The translations under genes and the position numbers were made by a program. The notes beneath the pieces were generated by a model, which had not been told where the DNA came from, did not search any database, and saw nothing but the letters and a program-made list of their open reading frames with translations. A stretch of 64,000 nucleotides of DNA from Lenzites betulinus (Eukaryota; Basidiomycota; Agaricomycetes; Polyporales; Polyporaceae), in the NCBI GenBank assembly GCA_022264855.1, contig JABYQU010000023.1, positions 248,001 through 312,000 of the forward strand. The letters run 5' to 3'. Below, in pieces: positions 1 through 14,646 of this stretch. The number at the start of each line of letters is the position of its first letter. The first letter of the stretch is position 1.

Positions 1-1969
<1,969 letters not shown>

Positions 1970-2441
1970 GCGTGAGCGCGTGGACTGCCGCGTGGGTGAG
2001 GACTCACAGGACAGCGGTAGAAGGGTATTTGGTTTTCAATTGTGGGGGAGTGATTGGTGAATGGATTGGTGGTGTATGATATGCTATGTGTACATCCAAT
2101 TTACGAAAGCGTCATGTGTGCCAGGAACGTTTACGCGTGCAAGAAAGAGAACAAGAGGGGGCGCGGGGGCTGATGCATGATGGGAAAGACCGTGCGAGCA
2201 TCCAGGCTTGCGGCGTATCGATACAGAACTTGACTGTGCGCAACAAGTACTGTCTATCATGGGCATATAGAACGGCATGCGATTATATAGTCCTGACTAC
2301 TACTTCGGGGGGATACGGGGCGGTGTGTGATCTACAAGACGCGTACGTGGCGATAAAAGCACAGATGAGGGGAGACGGAGAGACGGGCGTGCAACAACAA
2401 CTACATGGTGGGGGGTACGACGACGACGGCACTGGTGCTGT
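1970..2441. other. Intergenic, convergent 3' ends
   Basis: The 472 bp between the convergent stops of the monooxygenase and UFD4 contain no ORF with coding character, tRNA or repeat that I recognise. It presumably holds both 3' UTRs and polyadenylation signals. Confidence 0.6.
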
Positions 2442-5400
2442 TTATGAAAGATGGAAACTACCGACGCCCTCGCGCATCGCGACCGACAGCTTCTCCCGCA
2501 TGACCGCCTTCGAGGAGTACTCGGGCAGCTTGAGGTAGTTGACGCAGGTCATGACGCTCGGGAGGTAGTCGTCCGCGGTGAGCGGCGCCTCGTGCGGCTT
2601 GCGGACGACCGTCAGCGACGGGTTCAGACCCTTGAAGCCTGTAGAGCACGTGAGCGATGGTACGACGGGAGACTGCACGAGCTGCACGTACCGCCGATGG
2701 GGAGCTTCGGGCTTCCGGTGATGAACTGCAGGAAGCTGCGCCGGGTCGAGGGGTCGTACTCGGACATGATCTCGACGAGGTCCCGGATCGCACGGCTCTC
2801 TACATTGAAACCGTGGTCGGCCTTGAGCGACTCGCTGAGGGCTATATGGAGTCCGTCAGCGATCAAGTAGAGATATGAGCCTGCGGACGCTTACTCTCTA
2901 CACTCCAGTCCTCATCCGCATTACCGAAGAGCATAGCGAGTTCTTCCGACGTGAACGCCTGTAGGTCGCTGATGGGGAAGACCTTGGAGAAGCCCTCCCG
3001 GAAGGCCTGCGCTTGTGCTTGGGCTCCCTTGCCGACAATGGCATCGATGACTTCTTGGATGTACTCGTCGACGTTGTCCGCGGTGACGGAGATGTCGCGA
3101 CCCCCGGGCTGCGGAAACGACGTGAGTATACATTAAACCATCGAGTTCACGTGTGGAAACTTACCCTCAACTCAATGTCGTATCCGGGAACGGTGAAGTC
3201 GAGGCCGAGGTCTTCCACATCAACGCCGCTGTCCATGTCCTCCAGCGCGGCCAGTTTGCGGCGGAGCTAAAAATATCCCAGTTGAATGGATGAAGGTCTA
3301 TGAATACTGGCCGTTCTCACCTTCTCGCTCTGGCTCTTCGCAGTGGTGGCAAGGCCCTGCACCTTGAACAAGGATGCAGCGAGCTCGGGATCAACACGCT
3401 GAGAATCGGAGGCGTCAGCAACGTTCCCATGAGATGTACGACTAGCATACCTTGAGGGTATCCAACGTCAATGGGACCTCTTCTCCCAGCACGAGCTTCA
3501 AGAAGATCTTGTTGAAAGACAGGTCGATGATCCGCGAATCGAGCATTGCTTTCGCGACGAACTGCCCGATCACCCTGATGAGATGTGTGCGTTTCCTGGT
3601 GCGAGTGGTGAGTGAGTGACGTGTAGTAAAACATGCATATGAAGATCACGTACTGCACGCCGTCCTTCGCGATGTCGTCTGGGCTGATCGGGGCAGGGAA
3701 CAGGCCGGCGGGATGGAATACATATGTGCTCGGCATAGTTGGGTCCGCATCGCGCCACACCTTCAGGTCCTTCCGAGCGAACTCCTTCGATACCAAGGAG
3801 TAGAACTCGAGTGTTGGACCCAAGCCCGTGCCGACCTCCTCGAAGTACTCGACCTCGAGTATCGAGGACGACGACCCGTACAGCTCGAAGACCTTGACTG
3901 CTGACTCAAGGATGTGCTTGCGGGATATCCGGACCTTCTGGCGCTGCAGTCGACCAAGGAAGCCGACGCCATCGTCCCGTCGGGAGCTATCTTGCCCGCG
4001 GGTTTGCTGGCTCTGCCACTTGAGGATGAGGCGGGCGTAGCCGAACGATGTCGACTGCAGGAAGTTGTAGCGGGTGGCGAAGGGGAAGAGGAATGGGAAG
4101 TGTTGGGGGAGATCGACGGCCCAGTCGGGCAGGCAGGAACTGCGAGGTTTTCAGTAAACATGAAGGAGCTTGTGGCAGTAGGAACCGTACCTCGCGACGA
4201 TCATGGGCTCCTCTAGCTGCCTTGTCAGCTTAGCAGTGAGCTTGTTGTTGACGAACGCTGACGACGGAAGAATGCGCTTGGACACTGCAGGGGAAGTTCG
4301 ATCGCTCTCCAGGGCGTTGAGCTTGTGAAGGACGCGCAAAAGTCGCAAAATCTTCGCATGTGGAGCATCCTCAGGGAGCGAAGACAGAGATGGGCTGGGC
4401 GAACGACTCCGGATCCCAGTCTCATCTGTGCGGGCTGGACGACACATGAGCAAACGTATTACGGTAGACGTGTGGAAACCTACCGTCTGACGATGGCAAT
4501 GGTCCTGGCACTTTCTTGAACTTAATGCTATATACGCCTTGCCAGATCATGCTGGGCACGAAAGGAGACCCCGACGCCTTGTGCTTGCGCATCTCATGCT
4601 GATGTATAGCGCCGTACACAGTGAGGTCTAGAGGCAGCTGGTGGTCGTCCATCGAAAACTCTAGATGCCAATCACTTGGCTTCGTCTTCAGAGCGGCGGC
4701 GTATGATGTTTTCGGCGTGGAGGTGCGAGGGGTAGCTGCCGCCGAGGGCAATCCCCGAGTGGAGCCCGGTGTTGGTATGTGAGTGCCATCCGGTGCTTGA
4801 GCCTCTACTCTCGAGCCATCTGCAACAGCATAAGCATCCGAGGCCGACATTCATAAAATGCGAGTTTACGTACCCTCGCCCACCGATACATTGATGGTCT
4901 TGTCGGCGATCAAGTTGTCCGGATCCTCATCTTCAATGACCTAGGGAACCTGTTAGTGAGGACGCCCGTTATTAGCCAAAAGGAAACCCACCTCAGCGTC
5001 GACGTCCAATTCATCGTCCGTGAAGTCGGCCGCAAACTCATCATCGTTGACAACGGTCTCGCTCGGAGCAGGCTCAGCAACAGAGGCGACCGATTCGCCC
5101 TCAGGAGCTTCAGAGGCCCCCTTCACAGAGGAAGCTTCCGTCCCTGCAACACCCACCACGCTATCCGCAGGCTCCGACGCCTCCCCGGACGCCTCCATGG
5201 ACGCACCTGCAGCCTTCAGTTTCGCACTGAGCCGCAAGCTACGACGCCGGCTGACGCTGGCAGACGAGGCTGCGGCACCGCTCGCCTCTGACGCAGCTGC
5301 TGACGCCCTTGCCAAAGCTTCGGTGAGCCCGAAGCGAGAGGATGGGGGTGTCAATCCAGAAGCTGCCAAAGCCGCAAGCATTCCTGATAGTCTGGAGCTG

Positions 5401-8400
5401 CTTGATAGTAGCCCAGCCACCCGCGGCCTGAGGTAGTCGTGCAAAGCTTGGAAAGTAGCGATGGCGTGGATGGAGACGACGATATTGTTCAAGTTCCGAG
5501 GGATATCGGAGTCCTCGGCCGCGACCAGCCGCAGACGCAATTGTCGCGCAAGAAGGGATGGGGAACTACGCTTGGAGTCTGTGGCGAGCGGCAGTCAGCT
5601 TGCGGCCCACGAACATGTAGAAATGACACTGACCATCACCACTCTGAGCCACGCTGATGACATCGAACGACTCCATCCTCGTCAGGCTTTCCTGTAGCTT
5701 CTTCACGAAGATGGCCAACGGTGTTTGGCCTCCAGATCCCTTGCTCTTCCTGGACGTGAAGGCGGCAAACAGGAGCTCGTGTCGCCGACTTGACGGCACT
5801 AAGGAAAGGAGGAAAGTTAACGACCAGATATCTTAGTAGTGATGATGACTCACCTGTGTGCTCTGTACTCGCGAAGAACTGTAGGAGACCGTCGATGACG
5901 CCGCTCTGGAGAAGCTCGAAGCTCGAGACAGACGTGTGCTGAGAGCCGAACAGCGCCGCGAGTTCTCCAAGAGCGGCCCCAAGGTCTTTCTCCGATGCAC
6001 CAGTGTCAGTGATACGGTCCACCAGTCTGCGAAGCTTCGCGAAAAGGTCGTCCGACCCAGCAGAATCATTAGCACCTAGATGCTTGAACCTGATGATACG
6101 AGCGCGGAGAGTGATAGCATCATCCGGTTCCATGGAGAGGGGAGAGAGCTTCTTGTACTGCGCAGCACTGATGACAGAGATAGACACAGGTACAGCAGAA
6201 AGGACTCCTGTGTCGGCAGGTGAGGGGGCCTCGGAAGGCTCCTTGTCTGTACCTTTGTCCTTGGACCTCGTCGACGTGGTCACACGCTTGGCCAATATGT
6301 CAACCTCGTGGAATACGCCCTCCCGTCGGAAAGCAGGCTTGTACTCCGCCGGTACCTTCGATAGGAGCAGCTCAATGAGCTGCAGTGCGCCGATGACTAG
6401 TGAAGGGTGGTCTTTCGATGACAAGATGGACGAAGCAAAGCTGGCAACGGGCACGAACTACGACATCTCGTTAGTACATTCACTGCGAGAGTAAGGTGTA
6501 ACACATACCATGAAGACTCGCTTCAACTTGTCCCCGTCGAGGAAGCTCACCGCTTTGAGCAGCCCCGTCAAGGTCCTAACGCGTACCGGCGTGATCACGC
6601 TAGCTGCGTACACATCGACCAGGATTGGGACCATGAGACGCAAGAACCGGCCGACTACCTCAGGTTTCGAGCGAAGAAGCTCAGTGCGATCGACAGTGGT
6701 TGACTCCTTCTCAAGGCGCGGCAATGCGTCTTCTCCTTCCTGGGGATCGACGTGCATGGCTTCAGGCTCCGGGGCTCGACTATCATCCACAGGGAGAGCA
6801 GCTGAAGGCGCTGTGGCCGGAGCCGCATGAGACGTAGATGTAGAGCCGGAAGGAGCGGTCTGAGCGGCTGTTGCTGCTGCTGCTGCCTGACGAGCTGCTG
6901 CACGATCCGCCTTAGCCTTCGCCTTCATCATCTTGTTGAGTGCTTTCTCAGTGTAACACTTGTGATCGAAGACACCATCTCCGGGAGGGTCAGTATGAAT
7001 AGGCGAAAGAGGTTCAAAGAGAAATGCTGTTCACCTTTGGGCAGAGGGGGCATAAGCTCCGAAATCAAACTCAACGCCTCTTCGATCTGATCCTTGGGGC
7101 GATGCGCAAGGTTCTCCATGACAGTCATATCAGCCAGCCCACCGCCCAAGCCTTGACCACCAGCAGCGTCGCCTTGTTCATTGACACCATCCGATGTTGG
7201 CGGAAGGACGCCAGTGAGGATTTGATACAGCGTGTCGACAATGCCGGCTTCGAGTAAAACTAGCGTGATCTTGGGACTCACTCGAGCCGACGTCGCAAGG
7301 GCGCGGAGAAGCAGGGTGTATGTGCTAGCAGCAATCAGAGGCGAGCCACCAGCAGGAAGCAAGAGCATGTTGACAGCACGGATCAGGTCAACGTCGACTA
7401 GAGCTTCTAGGTTCTCTGGGGAGGAGCGATAGTAGGAGTCGATGATTCGGATGACACAGAGACAGGCAAATTCAACCAGTCGTTGGTCAGAGTAGCCTAG
7501 ACAGTTGCGAATAATAGGCCAGACGGTGCGGATCATGGGGAAGTGCTCAATCGAGACGTTGCGGCAGCAGTTTGCTGCGGCTTGCAATGCGGTTCGCTGG
7601 ACAGCTATGGAGAAGAAGTCGAGGTAGTTGAGCAGGGCAGCCAAACCGCCCTCTCGTACGATTGAACTGGGAAACTCCTCGGAGATCTTCTCCAATGTCT
7701 GGGTTACAGGTGAGTAGGCTGTTAGACTCGAAGCGGGCATGTTTTGAAGAACATACGCTCAATGTCTGTTCTGCCAAATCGATATATGATATTTCTATCA
7801 GTTTGCTGCAAAGAACGGGGATAGCGCCGTGGTAGACGACGGTATGCGCGACACCGGGCAAGGCCTCCATCAAGTTCGCGAGGCATCTGCAAGCCAAAAC
7901 TTGGGCTTCCAGATTCTCGTCGCCTTGATATGCACCGCCGGCACTCATTGCCAGCGCCGCTGCAAGAGCTGCGTCTTCGTCCTGCTCGCCAGCGTCGTCG
8001 TCGTCGCCTTCATCCTCATCGTTTCCTGTGCCCCCTAAGATCTTGACCAGCTCTCGAATGAAGGCTTCAACCTGGAACGATCCAGCTAGGGTATCTTCGG
8101 TGCTGATGCTCAACAGCTCGCTCAGCTCCTGGAGTGTCACTAGTCGCGTGGTGGGGTCTGCTGTAGGCTTGATGTTGTTAAGCATCGTCTTCAACCGACC
8201 TGAGATGCCGATCATATAAGACCCGAGCTGACGGTAGTCTCCAAAGATGGACATCGCCGACGGCTCATTACCGAGGCTCCCTAAGGAGCTTGCAAAGTCC
8301 CTTTCCGCTTCATCGTCCTCGTCGTCCTCATCGCCACCGCCGCCATCATCGGGAAGGTCTTCGGGGTCATCGACGTCGTCCTGTCTCTCATCGTGTGGCT

Positions 8401-9126
8401 CGCCGTCTTGAACACATTCCGCATCGACCATGTCTACGTCCTCGTCAACAGCACGAGAAGATCCTGCTGAAGCCATCAAGGCTTTGCTCTTCGCAGTAAC
8501 CTTGCCTTTGCCAGATGTTGCACTGCGTGGTCGGGAGTATATAAGCAAGCACGTACAAGTTACTGTATGCGCGGAGGAACACACCGTGTCTTTCTTGGCA
8601 TCTCTGCTGCCGCCTGGTTGTCTCCTCTCGGTCTGAGCGAATAAGCACCGGTGGGGCGACTGGGTTTCTTAAGTCCGGAGGATGCTGCAGCGGTTTCGTC
8701 GTCTTCTGATTGGTCTTCGGGGGCGGCACGCTTCTTGCCTTTGCTATCCTTGGTAGGTTCGTTGATGGTGAGGGCTGCGGTCTCTGGAAATGTAGAACGA
8801 CGTGGGCTGCCATGCAAAACCATGTCAGGGATGGAAGTAAGAGGCGAGAACGAGTGGACGGACCGCTTGGTTGCTCGGGATTCGTCAGCTGCTTCTTTCC
8901 CCTTGCCTTTGTGAGAGATGCCCTCGCGAACTCGCTTGGTGGAGGATGATGCAACCTGCTGGCCGTCTGCAGGAACTTCCTTCTGTTTCTCTTTCTGTTT
9001 GGCCGCCTTAACTCGTGCGCTCGTGCGCAAGACTTTGGACTCGGAGGCGGCGGACTGCGATGGCTCTGCGGGGTGCGAGGAATTCGGGCTGCTGCTGGTC
9101 GCTGCTTGGGATTGGGTAGAGTCCAT
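2442..9126 (-). CDS. UFD4: HECT-type E3 ubiquitin ligase, UFD4/TRIP12 family
   Basis: Ubiquitin ligase of the ubiquitin-fusion-degradation pathway; yeast Ufd4 extends chains on N-terminally fused ubiquitin and N-degron substrates. The ATG at 9126 opens a low-complexity, basic, Ser/Ala-rich N-terminus ([13 protein letters not shown]), then an acidic stretch around 8300-8450. Armadillo/HEAT-like helices follow (about 8290-6900), including [28 protein letters not shown] and [14 protein letters not shown], which match the TRIP12/UFD4 repeat region. The C-terminal HECT lobe runs to 2442: [20 protein letters not shown] text, the catalytic Cys in [14 protein letters not shown], and the closing FHLS. 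Total length is estimated near 1,950 residues over many short introns, which is usual for the family. Exon joins in the middle were not all traced. It lies head-to-tail downstream of NTR1. Confidence 0.9.
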
Positions 9127-9618
9127 TTAGAGCGTGCAGCCGGCCATCGATCCCCTGAGAGTAGGCTATCGAATGGAGGAGTGCAAGAGCGTGGTCGACC
9201 GCTCAGAGCCTCTTGCCACACACCCTTGTCCGCGGCGGTTAAGTGTTTCCGGCGCCGCTTCAATTACTCATCGGCCCTGGCGGCACGCTCCGCACTCAGC
9301 AATTCAAGTACTTAAATCGCTTGTGTGGAACGGGGAACTTTCTTGAAAACTTGACTAACATTCGGGGCTGGTAAAAAGCACCGACCAACTCCTCCCGAAT
9401 CCGAGGAAAGTGCGGCGTGCTGTAAGCGCAAGGCAGGCGTGTGCGTCAGCGGCGTTTCATTACATTTCCGCGCATGCAAGGACGACCGACTTCGGAGCAT
9501 CCGGCAGCAGGCCGACAGACGCACCCGGCACAGTGCAGCAAGGATGCAGAACAAGGGGATAGTCGTGATGAAGCACCCGACATCCGACGACGCTATAGTA
9601 CAGATTCATTGCTACAAG
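9127..9618. other. Intergenic: UFD4 upstream region and NTR1 3' side
   Basis: The 492 bp between the UFD4 start and the NTR1 stop (both on the minus strand) should carry the UFD4 promoter. No TATA box, tRNA or repeat stands out. Several short ORFs here have no family resemblance. Confidence 0.5.
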
Positions 9619-12600
9619 TTACGCCGCACGACTGTCCGCTTTCGTCGCCCTCAGCACCATATCCTCTAGCGTGATCGCGCGGTACTCCTCCCCGCCACCA
9701 TCGGAAGCCCACACCGCATCGTCCAATATGTACACCAGCGCCCCTCCCTTCCCGTCTGCACTTTGCGATACCCGGTACAGCGGCATGCGCGACCGTTCGT
9801 CCACACGGCCCGTAGGCATGAATAGTAGGTTGTGGGTTGCCGCATAATCTTCGACGATGGAGCGGAAAGTAATTTCCTGCGTCCGGGCGGGCCGCGGCTT
9901 CTCCTTTGGCTTTGCTGTAGGCGTGGCGGTGGTCGACGTGCGATGGTCCGGTCGAGGAAGACGTGTAGACGCCTCCGGACCTAGCTCGAGGGCCTTGTTC
10001 ATCAACTGTAGCCCGCGCGTAAAACCCTGCGCGACCCCGGGCATGCTCTGTACGTCCTCGGAGAACGAGCCCTTCCAGAACGAATACCATTGTGAGACCT
10101 CCTCGAAGCTAGGATTGGGCTGAATGAGCCAGACATGGAGGACGTCGAGCCACTTCGGGAAGAACTCCGTCTCGAGAATCTGAGAGAGTATAGCGGGGCG
10201 AAGGAGTTGCTTCCAAAGCAAGATGTCCTGCAAGGGCTGCATGTCCTGCTTTCGGGGATTGACTCTGAAATCATCCCGCAGCCGGGAGCCAAGCTTGGGC
10301 ACCACATACTTGAGGAGCATGGTATCCCATTCGCCGATATCAAACACCTGTCAAGCGCGTCAACACAAGCCTCAAAACCACAGTAACAGACGTACCTCGC
10401 GCCAAGCACCGAGATCTTCCGGGATAGCGTCGGAAACGACCCAAGCCCTGAGGATACTTTTGACTTTACGTCTAGCATCTCCCAACACGTCCTCAAGTCG
10501 TAGCCCGACGTGAGGTAACCACGGAAACACAAGCTTCTGCAGCGACACTTTGCTCTTCCGTGGGCTCCACTCGCCGACAGCTTTGTGCAGTTTAGGAAGG
10601 ACAAGTTGGTCGAAGAAGTTGTCCCGGATGAACGGGGGGAGAAAGGGAGACCATGCCTCGTAGAGGCGGACGGCAGGGAGAGGCTCTTCAGGTAACCAAT
10701 CATTGTTAAGCGAGGACCGTACGCGCGGGAGCCAGGCGTTCCACAAGAGGCTTTCATACGGTGTCATGGGCTGCTCCCTAATAATGATGTCAGCGCGTGC
10801 CGACGCAAGCCATGCTGCGTAGAACACATACAATACTGTAGAGGCTGAGACCACTGTGCTGCTGCCGTATACTTGAACCTGATTGAGGGGTTTCGCTTCT
10901 TGCGTGGCCATCTTGAGTGCTCGCCGCCATAGACGGAAGTCGGCTGTGAATGCCGTAGGATCTTGGAGCGGTTGCCACGACGTCAACATTCTCCGCATCT
11001 AAGCCGAAGAATGAGCACAGAATCAATTGTACGAGAGCAGTACATACCACAGGCGCAATTGCAGCAACAACGACTTCGTCCAATCGGTAGCGATCGAATT
11101 CCTTCGTGAATTGTCCCAGAAGCTTGTCAAACCCGGCGGAGAACGGCCCCAGGGATGCTTCGTACAGCGAAGCTGCTTCCCTAGACTGAGTATTAATCTC
11201 GCCAACTACGAGGTTCATTTGCTGAAGACGGGAGATGACTTTAGGGTGATCAGCAACGCGTCTGGTAGTCACTGTTGCGCAAACTTACGTTCTGCTTCTT
11301 CATCCACTTGTTTCCGTAACCGTTCGTCTTCCACGCGTATCCACTTCTTGCGCTCTTCAAGTGCGCGAGCTTCACGTGCAAGTCCGTCCAGATCCGTACG
11401 ACATGACTCAGTAATGAGACGCAGATTATGGCGTATCTCCGGAAGACGTAGGGGGTCGGTTGATGGCGTCCAAGACGCCATAGAGACATCAGCCAAAGAC
11501 GACACTTCCCGGGGCTGCTCTTATGATCAGTAAGTGCTTAATCAGATATAAAACAAGGCCTTACCGTGGCACCAGTAGCATCGATAATTTGACCAAGGCC
11601 GGCTTGAGAGGCTTCTGGTCCGGCTTCGGCGATGATCTCTTCATACGTCTTGTGCTCGACTCTTGTCTTTGCCCGCTTGGGTTTCTTCCAGACATCCGTC
11701 TTCTCTGCGTGAGCCTTGGCTGCTTTGCGCGCCTTGCGGGCGGTTGCCTTCGACTCTTCCTCGTCGTCACTGACAATTTCGCCCCGCCGTCTCGCCTCGG
11801 CCTTGGACTGCTCGGTTTTCTCTTTGAAGCCCTTAAAGGCGAGACCCATACCTTTCGGACGCAGTTTGCTCTCCACGGGAGTCACTATTCCTTCCCCGGT
11901 GGTACCAAGGCCCAGTCCCGCCTGCCAGCCCATCTTCTCCAGCATCTTCGCGCCGAACGTGCCCGCCATCTTGCTGAAATGTTGACGTTCGGAGGCGGTA
12001 AGGGGCGTAGCAGAGCGCGCCGCGCCAGACCTAGTGTCGGCCTTGCGCACGAAGGATCGCTGGGCGCGCTGCGCAGCACCAAATGCAGTTGGCAAGTCCT
12101 CAGTGGCTGGGGCGGGGGAGGGTGATGCGGAGGATTCGGGTACTGCATGTCGCGAGGATCCGATGCCTCCTCTCTGGAAAGATGTAGCGGAGGATGTACT
12201 GCCAATACCGCCCTTGGCCGATCCTATGCCTCCTCTACCCGCTCCAAGACCCAGCCCGCCGAACCGAGGCCGGGTCTCTTCCTCCTCTTCATCTACCTCC
12301 TCGCGCACGCGCGGAGATGCGGGTTTGGATGGTTCTTCGTCCGAGGATGCAGAGTCGACATCTTCTGCGCCGGCCACGCTACCCTCTTCAGGGGAGGAGT
12401 CTTCATGATTGACCTCCTCGAGAGTGACCTTCGCACTACCAGAAACAAAAGCAGGCGCTTTCGCTCGACTCTTGCGTGGTTTCTCCGCTGGTGCCTCTTC
12501 ATCCTCACTCCCAAAGACGCCGTATATCGCGTCCTCTTTGCCGTTCTTGCGCCGTCGTTTCCTCCCATATGGGTTTTCGAATAGCTCGCGTTCAGCTCGT

Positions 12601-12701
12601 GCATCTGGGTCGCCATTGTCGTTCAAGTCTACGTCGTCAACATCAGATGCCGAAGAAGAGTCATCGTCATCTTCAAGGAAGTGCCGCTTTCTCCGCGCCA
12701 T
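9619..12701 (-). CDS. NTR1: G-patch spliceosome disassembly factor, NTR1/TFIP11/STIP family
   Basis: Activator of the DEAH helicase Prp43 for spliceosome disassembly in the nucleus. The chosen start is the ATG at 12701 (MARRKRHFLED); a longer ORF upstream lacks family character. The acidic N-terminus contains FENPYGRKRRRKNGKEDAIY-type text seen at the start of TFIP11 proteins. The G-patch lies at about residues 245-290 (FGAKMLEKMGWQAGLGLG ... GMGLAFKG). The GC-rich-factor-like (GCFC) domain follows in later exons (WLPHVGLRLEDVL, FFPKWLDVLHVWL), and the C-terminal TFIP11 signature includes HNLLFMPTGR. About 900 residues. It is divergent from RPS4 across 270 bp. Confidence 0.9.
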
Positions 12702-12971
12702 GGGGAGCAAGTATAGGGACCGAGCACAGTATGTTGCGAGCCAAGTGTAAAGCGTGCACGATCGGAAGAGGCGCGAAGCACAAGAGTGTCCACGCGTAAG
12801 TGATGAGTCAGCAGCAGCGGTTAAGCGCCCCTTCATTCAGAACCCGCCAAGCTCCGATTGATGGGTGCGCGGACAACTCCGAAGCTCTGAACGCTATCGA
12901 AGTTTTGGAACGCCTGTAGCAGCAAACGAGGCCGTCGCCGTCGCCAACGTCAAGCCCTCAAGACTTCCAAC
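12702..12971. promoter_or_regulatory. Divergent NTR1/RPS4 promoter region
   Basis: Only 270 bp separate the ATG of NTR1 (minus) from the ATG of RPS4 (plus), so both promoters must share or abut this segment. I see no clear TATA box. The role is inferred from layout only. Confidence 0.55.
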
Positions 12972-14131
12972 ATGGTCAGTATGCTGCTACGCGTCGTCGT
13001 GATCGTCTGTGGGGAACCTGGGGCCTGAAGACCCGTTGAAACGGCACTGGAGGGGTGGATGCTGCTCTCATACTTCGGATGTGCCTGTGATCTCGCAACT
13101 ACACTCGGCTCTCCTCGACAGGCCCCGGCGACCCTATCCTCTTTACAACATGCGCTGACGGTGTTCCCTCTTGTTTCTCTAGGCCCGCGGACCCAAAAAG
13201 CACTTGAAGCGCCTCGCTGCGCCATCCTCATGGATGCTGGACAAGCTTAGCGGCACTTACGTGCGTACTTTTGCGGATCCGTCGTATACACCTGGGGTCT
13301 TATGCGCATACATCGCAGGCTCCCCGTCCTTCTCCTGGTCCTCACAAGCTCCGCGAATCCCTCCCCCTCACCATCTTCCTCCGCAACAGGCTGAAATATG
13401 CTCTCACCGGCAAGGAAGTGACCTCCATTGTTGCGTCGCGCTTGATTAAGGTCGACGGCAAAGTCAGGACCGATACCACCTACCCCACGGGCTTTATGGG
13501 TCAGTTCTTGTCATAGAGCACCGAGAAAGGCTGCTCACATGAACGGACATCCAGACGTTGTCACCATTGAGAAGTCTGGCGAACACTTCCGTCTCCTTTA
13601 CGACGTCAAGGGCCGTTTCACCATCCACCGCATCACCCCCGAGGAGGCTACGTACAAGCTCCTGAAGGTCCGCAGAGTTGCCATTGGCAACAAGGGCGTT
13701 CCCCTTGTCGTCACCCACGATGGCCGTACCATCCGTTACCCCGACCCCTTGATCGGTGTCAACGACACCGTACGCTTTGACCTTGAGCAGGGCAAGATCA
13801 CGGACTATGTCAAGTTCGATACCGGCAACCTCGCTTTCATCACCGGTGGCCGTAACAGGGGTCGTTCCGGTGTCATCGTTCACCGCGAGAAGCACATTGG
13901 TGGCTTCGACATCGTGCACGTGAAGGACTCTCTTGAGCGGACATTCGCTACACGGTACGTTCTGTCTTGTCTCATGATTATCTTATCTAATTATGCTTCA
14001 GGATTTCCAACATCTTCGTCATTGGCGAGGGCCACAAGTCCTGGGTATCTCTGCCCAAGGGCAAGGGTCTCAAGCTTACCATCGCTGAGGAGCGTGATGT
14101 TCGGAGGAAACAGCGCGCTGCCGAGCAATAA
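12972..14131 (+). CDS. RPS4: 40S ribosomal protein S4 (eS4)
   Basis: Structural protein of the small ribosomal subunit. Five exons: 12972-12974, 13183-13260, 13319-13499, 13555-13954 and 14002-14131. The sum is 792 nt, giving 263 residues, the normal eS4 length. The first coding exon is only the ATG; the next exon reads [19 protein letters not shown], the invariant eS4 start. Also visible are [17 protein letters not shown], the S4 RNA-binding segment around [12 protein letters not shown], and a KOW-like stretch [19 protein letters not shown]. All splice sites are GT..AG and phases agree. Strong expression is expected from function, not read from sequence. Confidence 0.97.
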
Positions 14132-14646
14132 ACGCGTCTGTATCGTACTACTGCTATGTTCACGCTCACCACCATCGCACGCATGCCTATGCGCCTCTCT
14201 GTATGCCACTAGTACGCGACCAAAATTTGGCATGCATCATATTGTAGATCGCACTGCGGCCGGGGAGGGAAGGGTAAACGATCGCGGTATGGGGTAGACG
14301 CCTTCTTGTTGGTCTTCCGTTTAGTCAAAGGGGTATGCTGCTCATGTGCGCAACTACGCATAGGGCTTTCATCGACGTCGCTTGTACACCAGCTAACCAA
14401 CGCTGTCTTGCGACGCAGGCTCGAAATCGTGCGAAATTTACGATCGTGATTACATCAGCATACATAACGGAGCACCACAGTTCTTGTGGACGACCTGGTG
14501 ACCATTACAGTCCCCATCTACTGAAGCATCCTCGCTATCCCCAGCATGCTGCTTTCGCGCTTCGCATCATAGCCTACCATCGGATAACACCATATTTTGC
14601 TATATCCTACACCTGCGGCTCCCCGCTCATAATTTAAACCGGCGAA
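14132..14646. other. Intergenic between RPS4 and PSO2
   Basis: 515 bp without a recognisable gene. It should include the RPS4 3' UTR and the PSO2 promoter. An AT-rich AATTTAAA lies about 10 bp before the PSO2 ATG. Nothing else stands out. Confidence 0.5.

Noticed and set aside
12975..13182. Possible C/D-box snoRNA in RPS4 intron 1
   Set aside because: TGATC and CTGA pieces are present, but no full C box (RUGAUGA) and no terminal stem.
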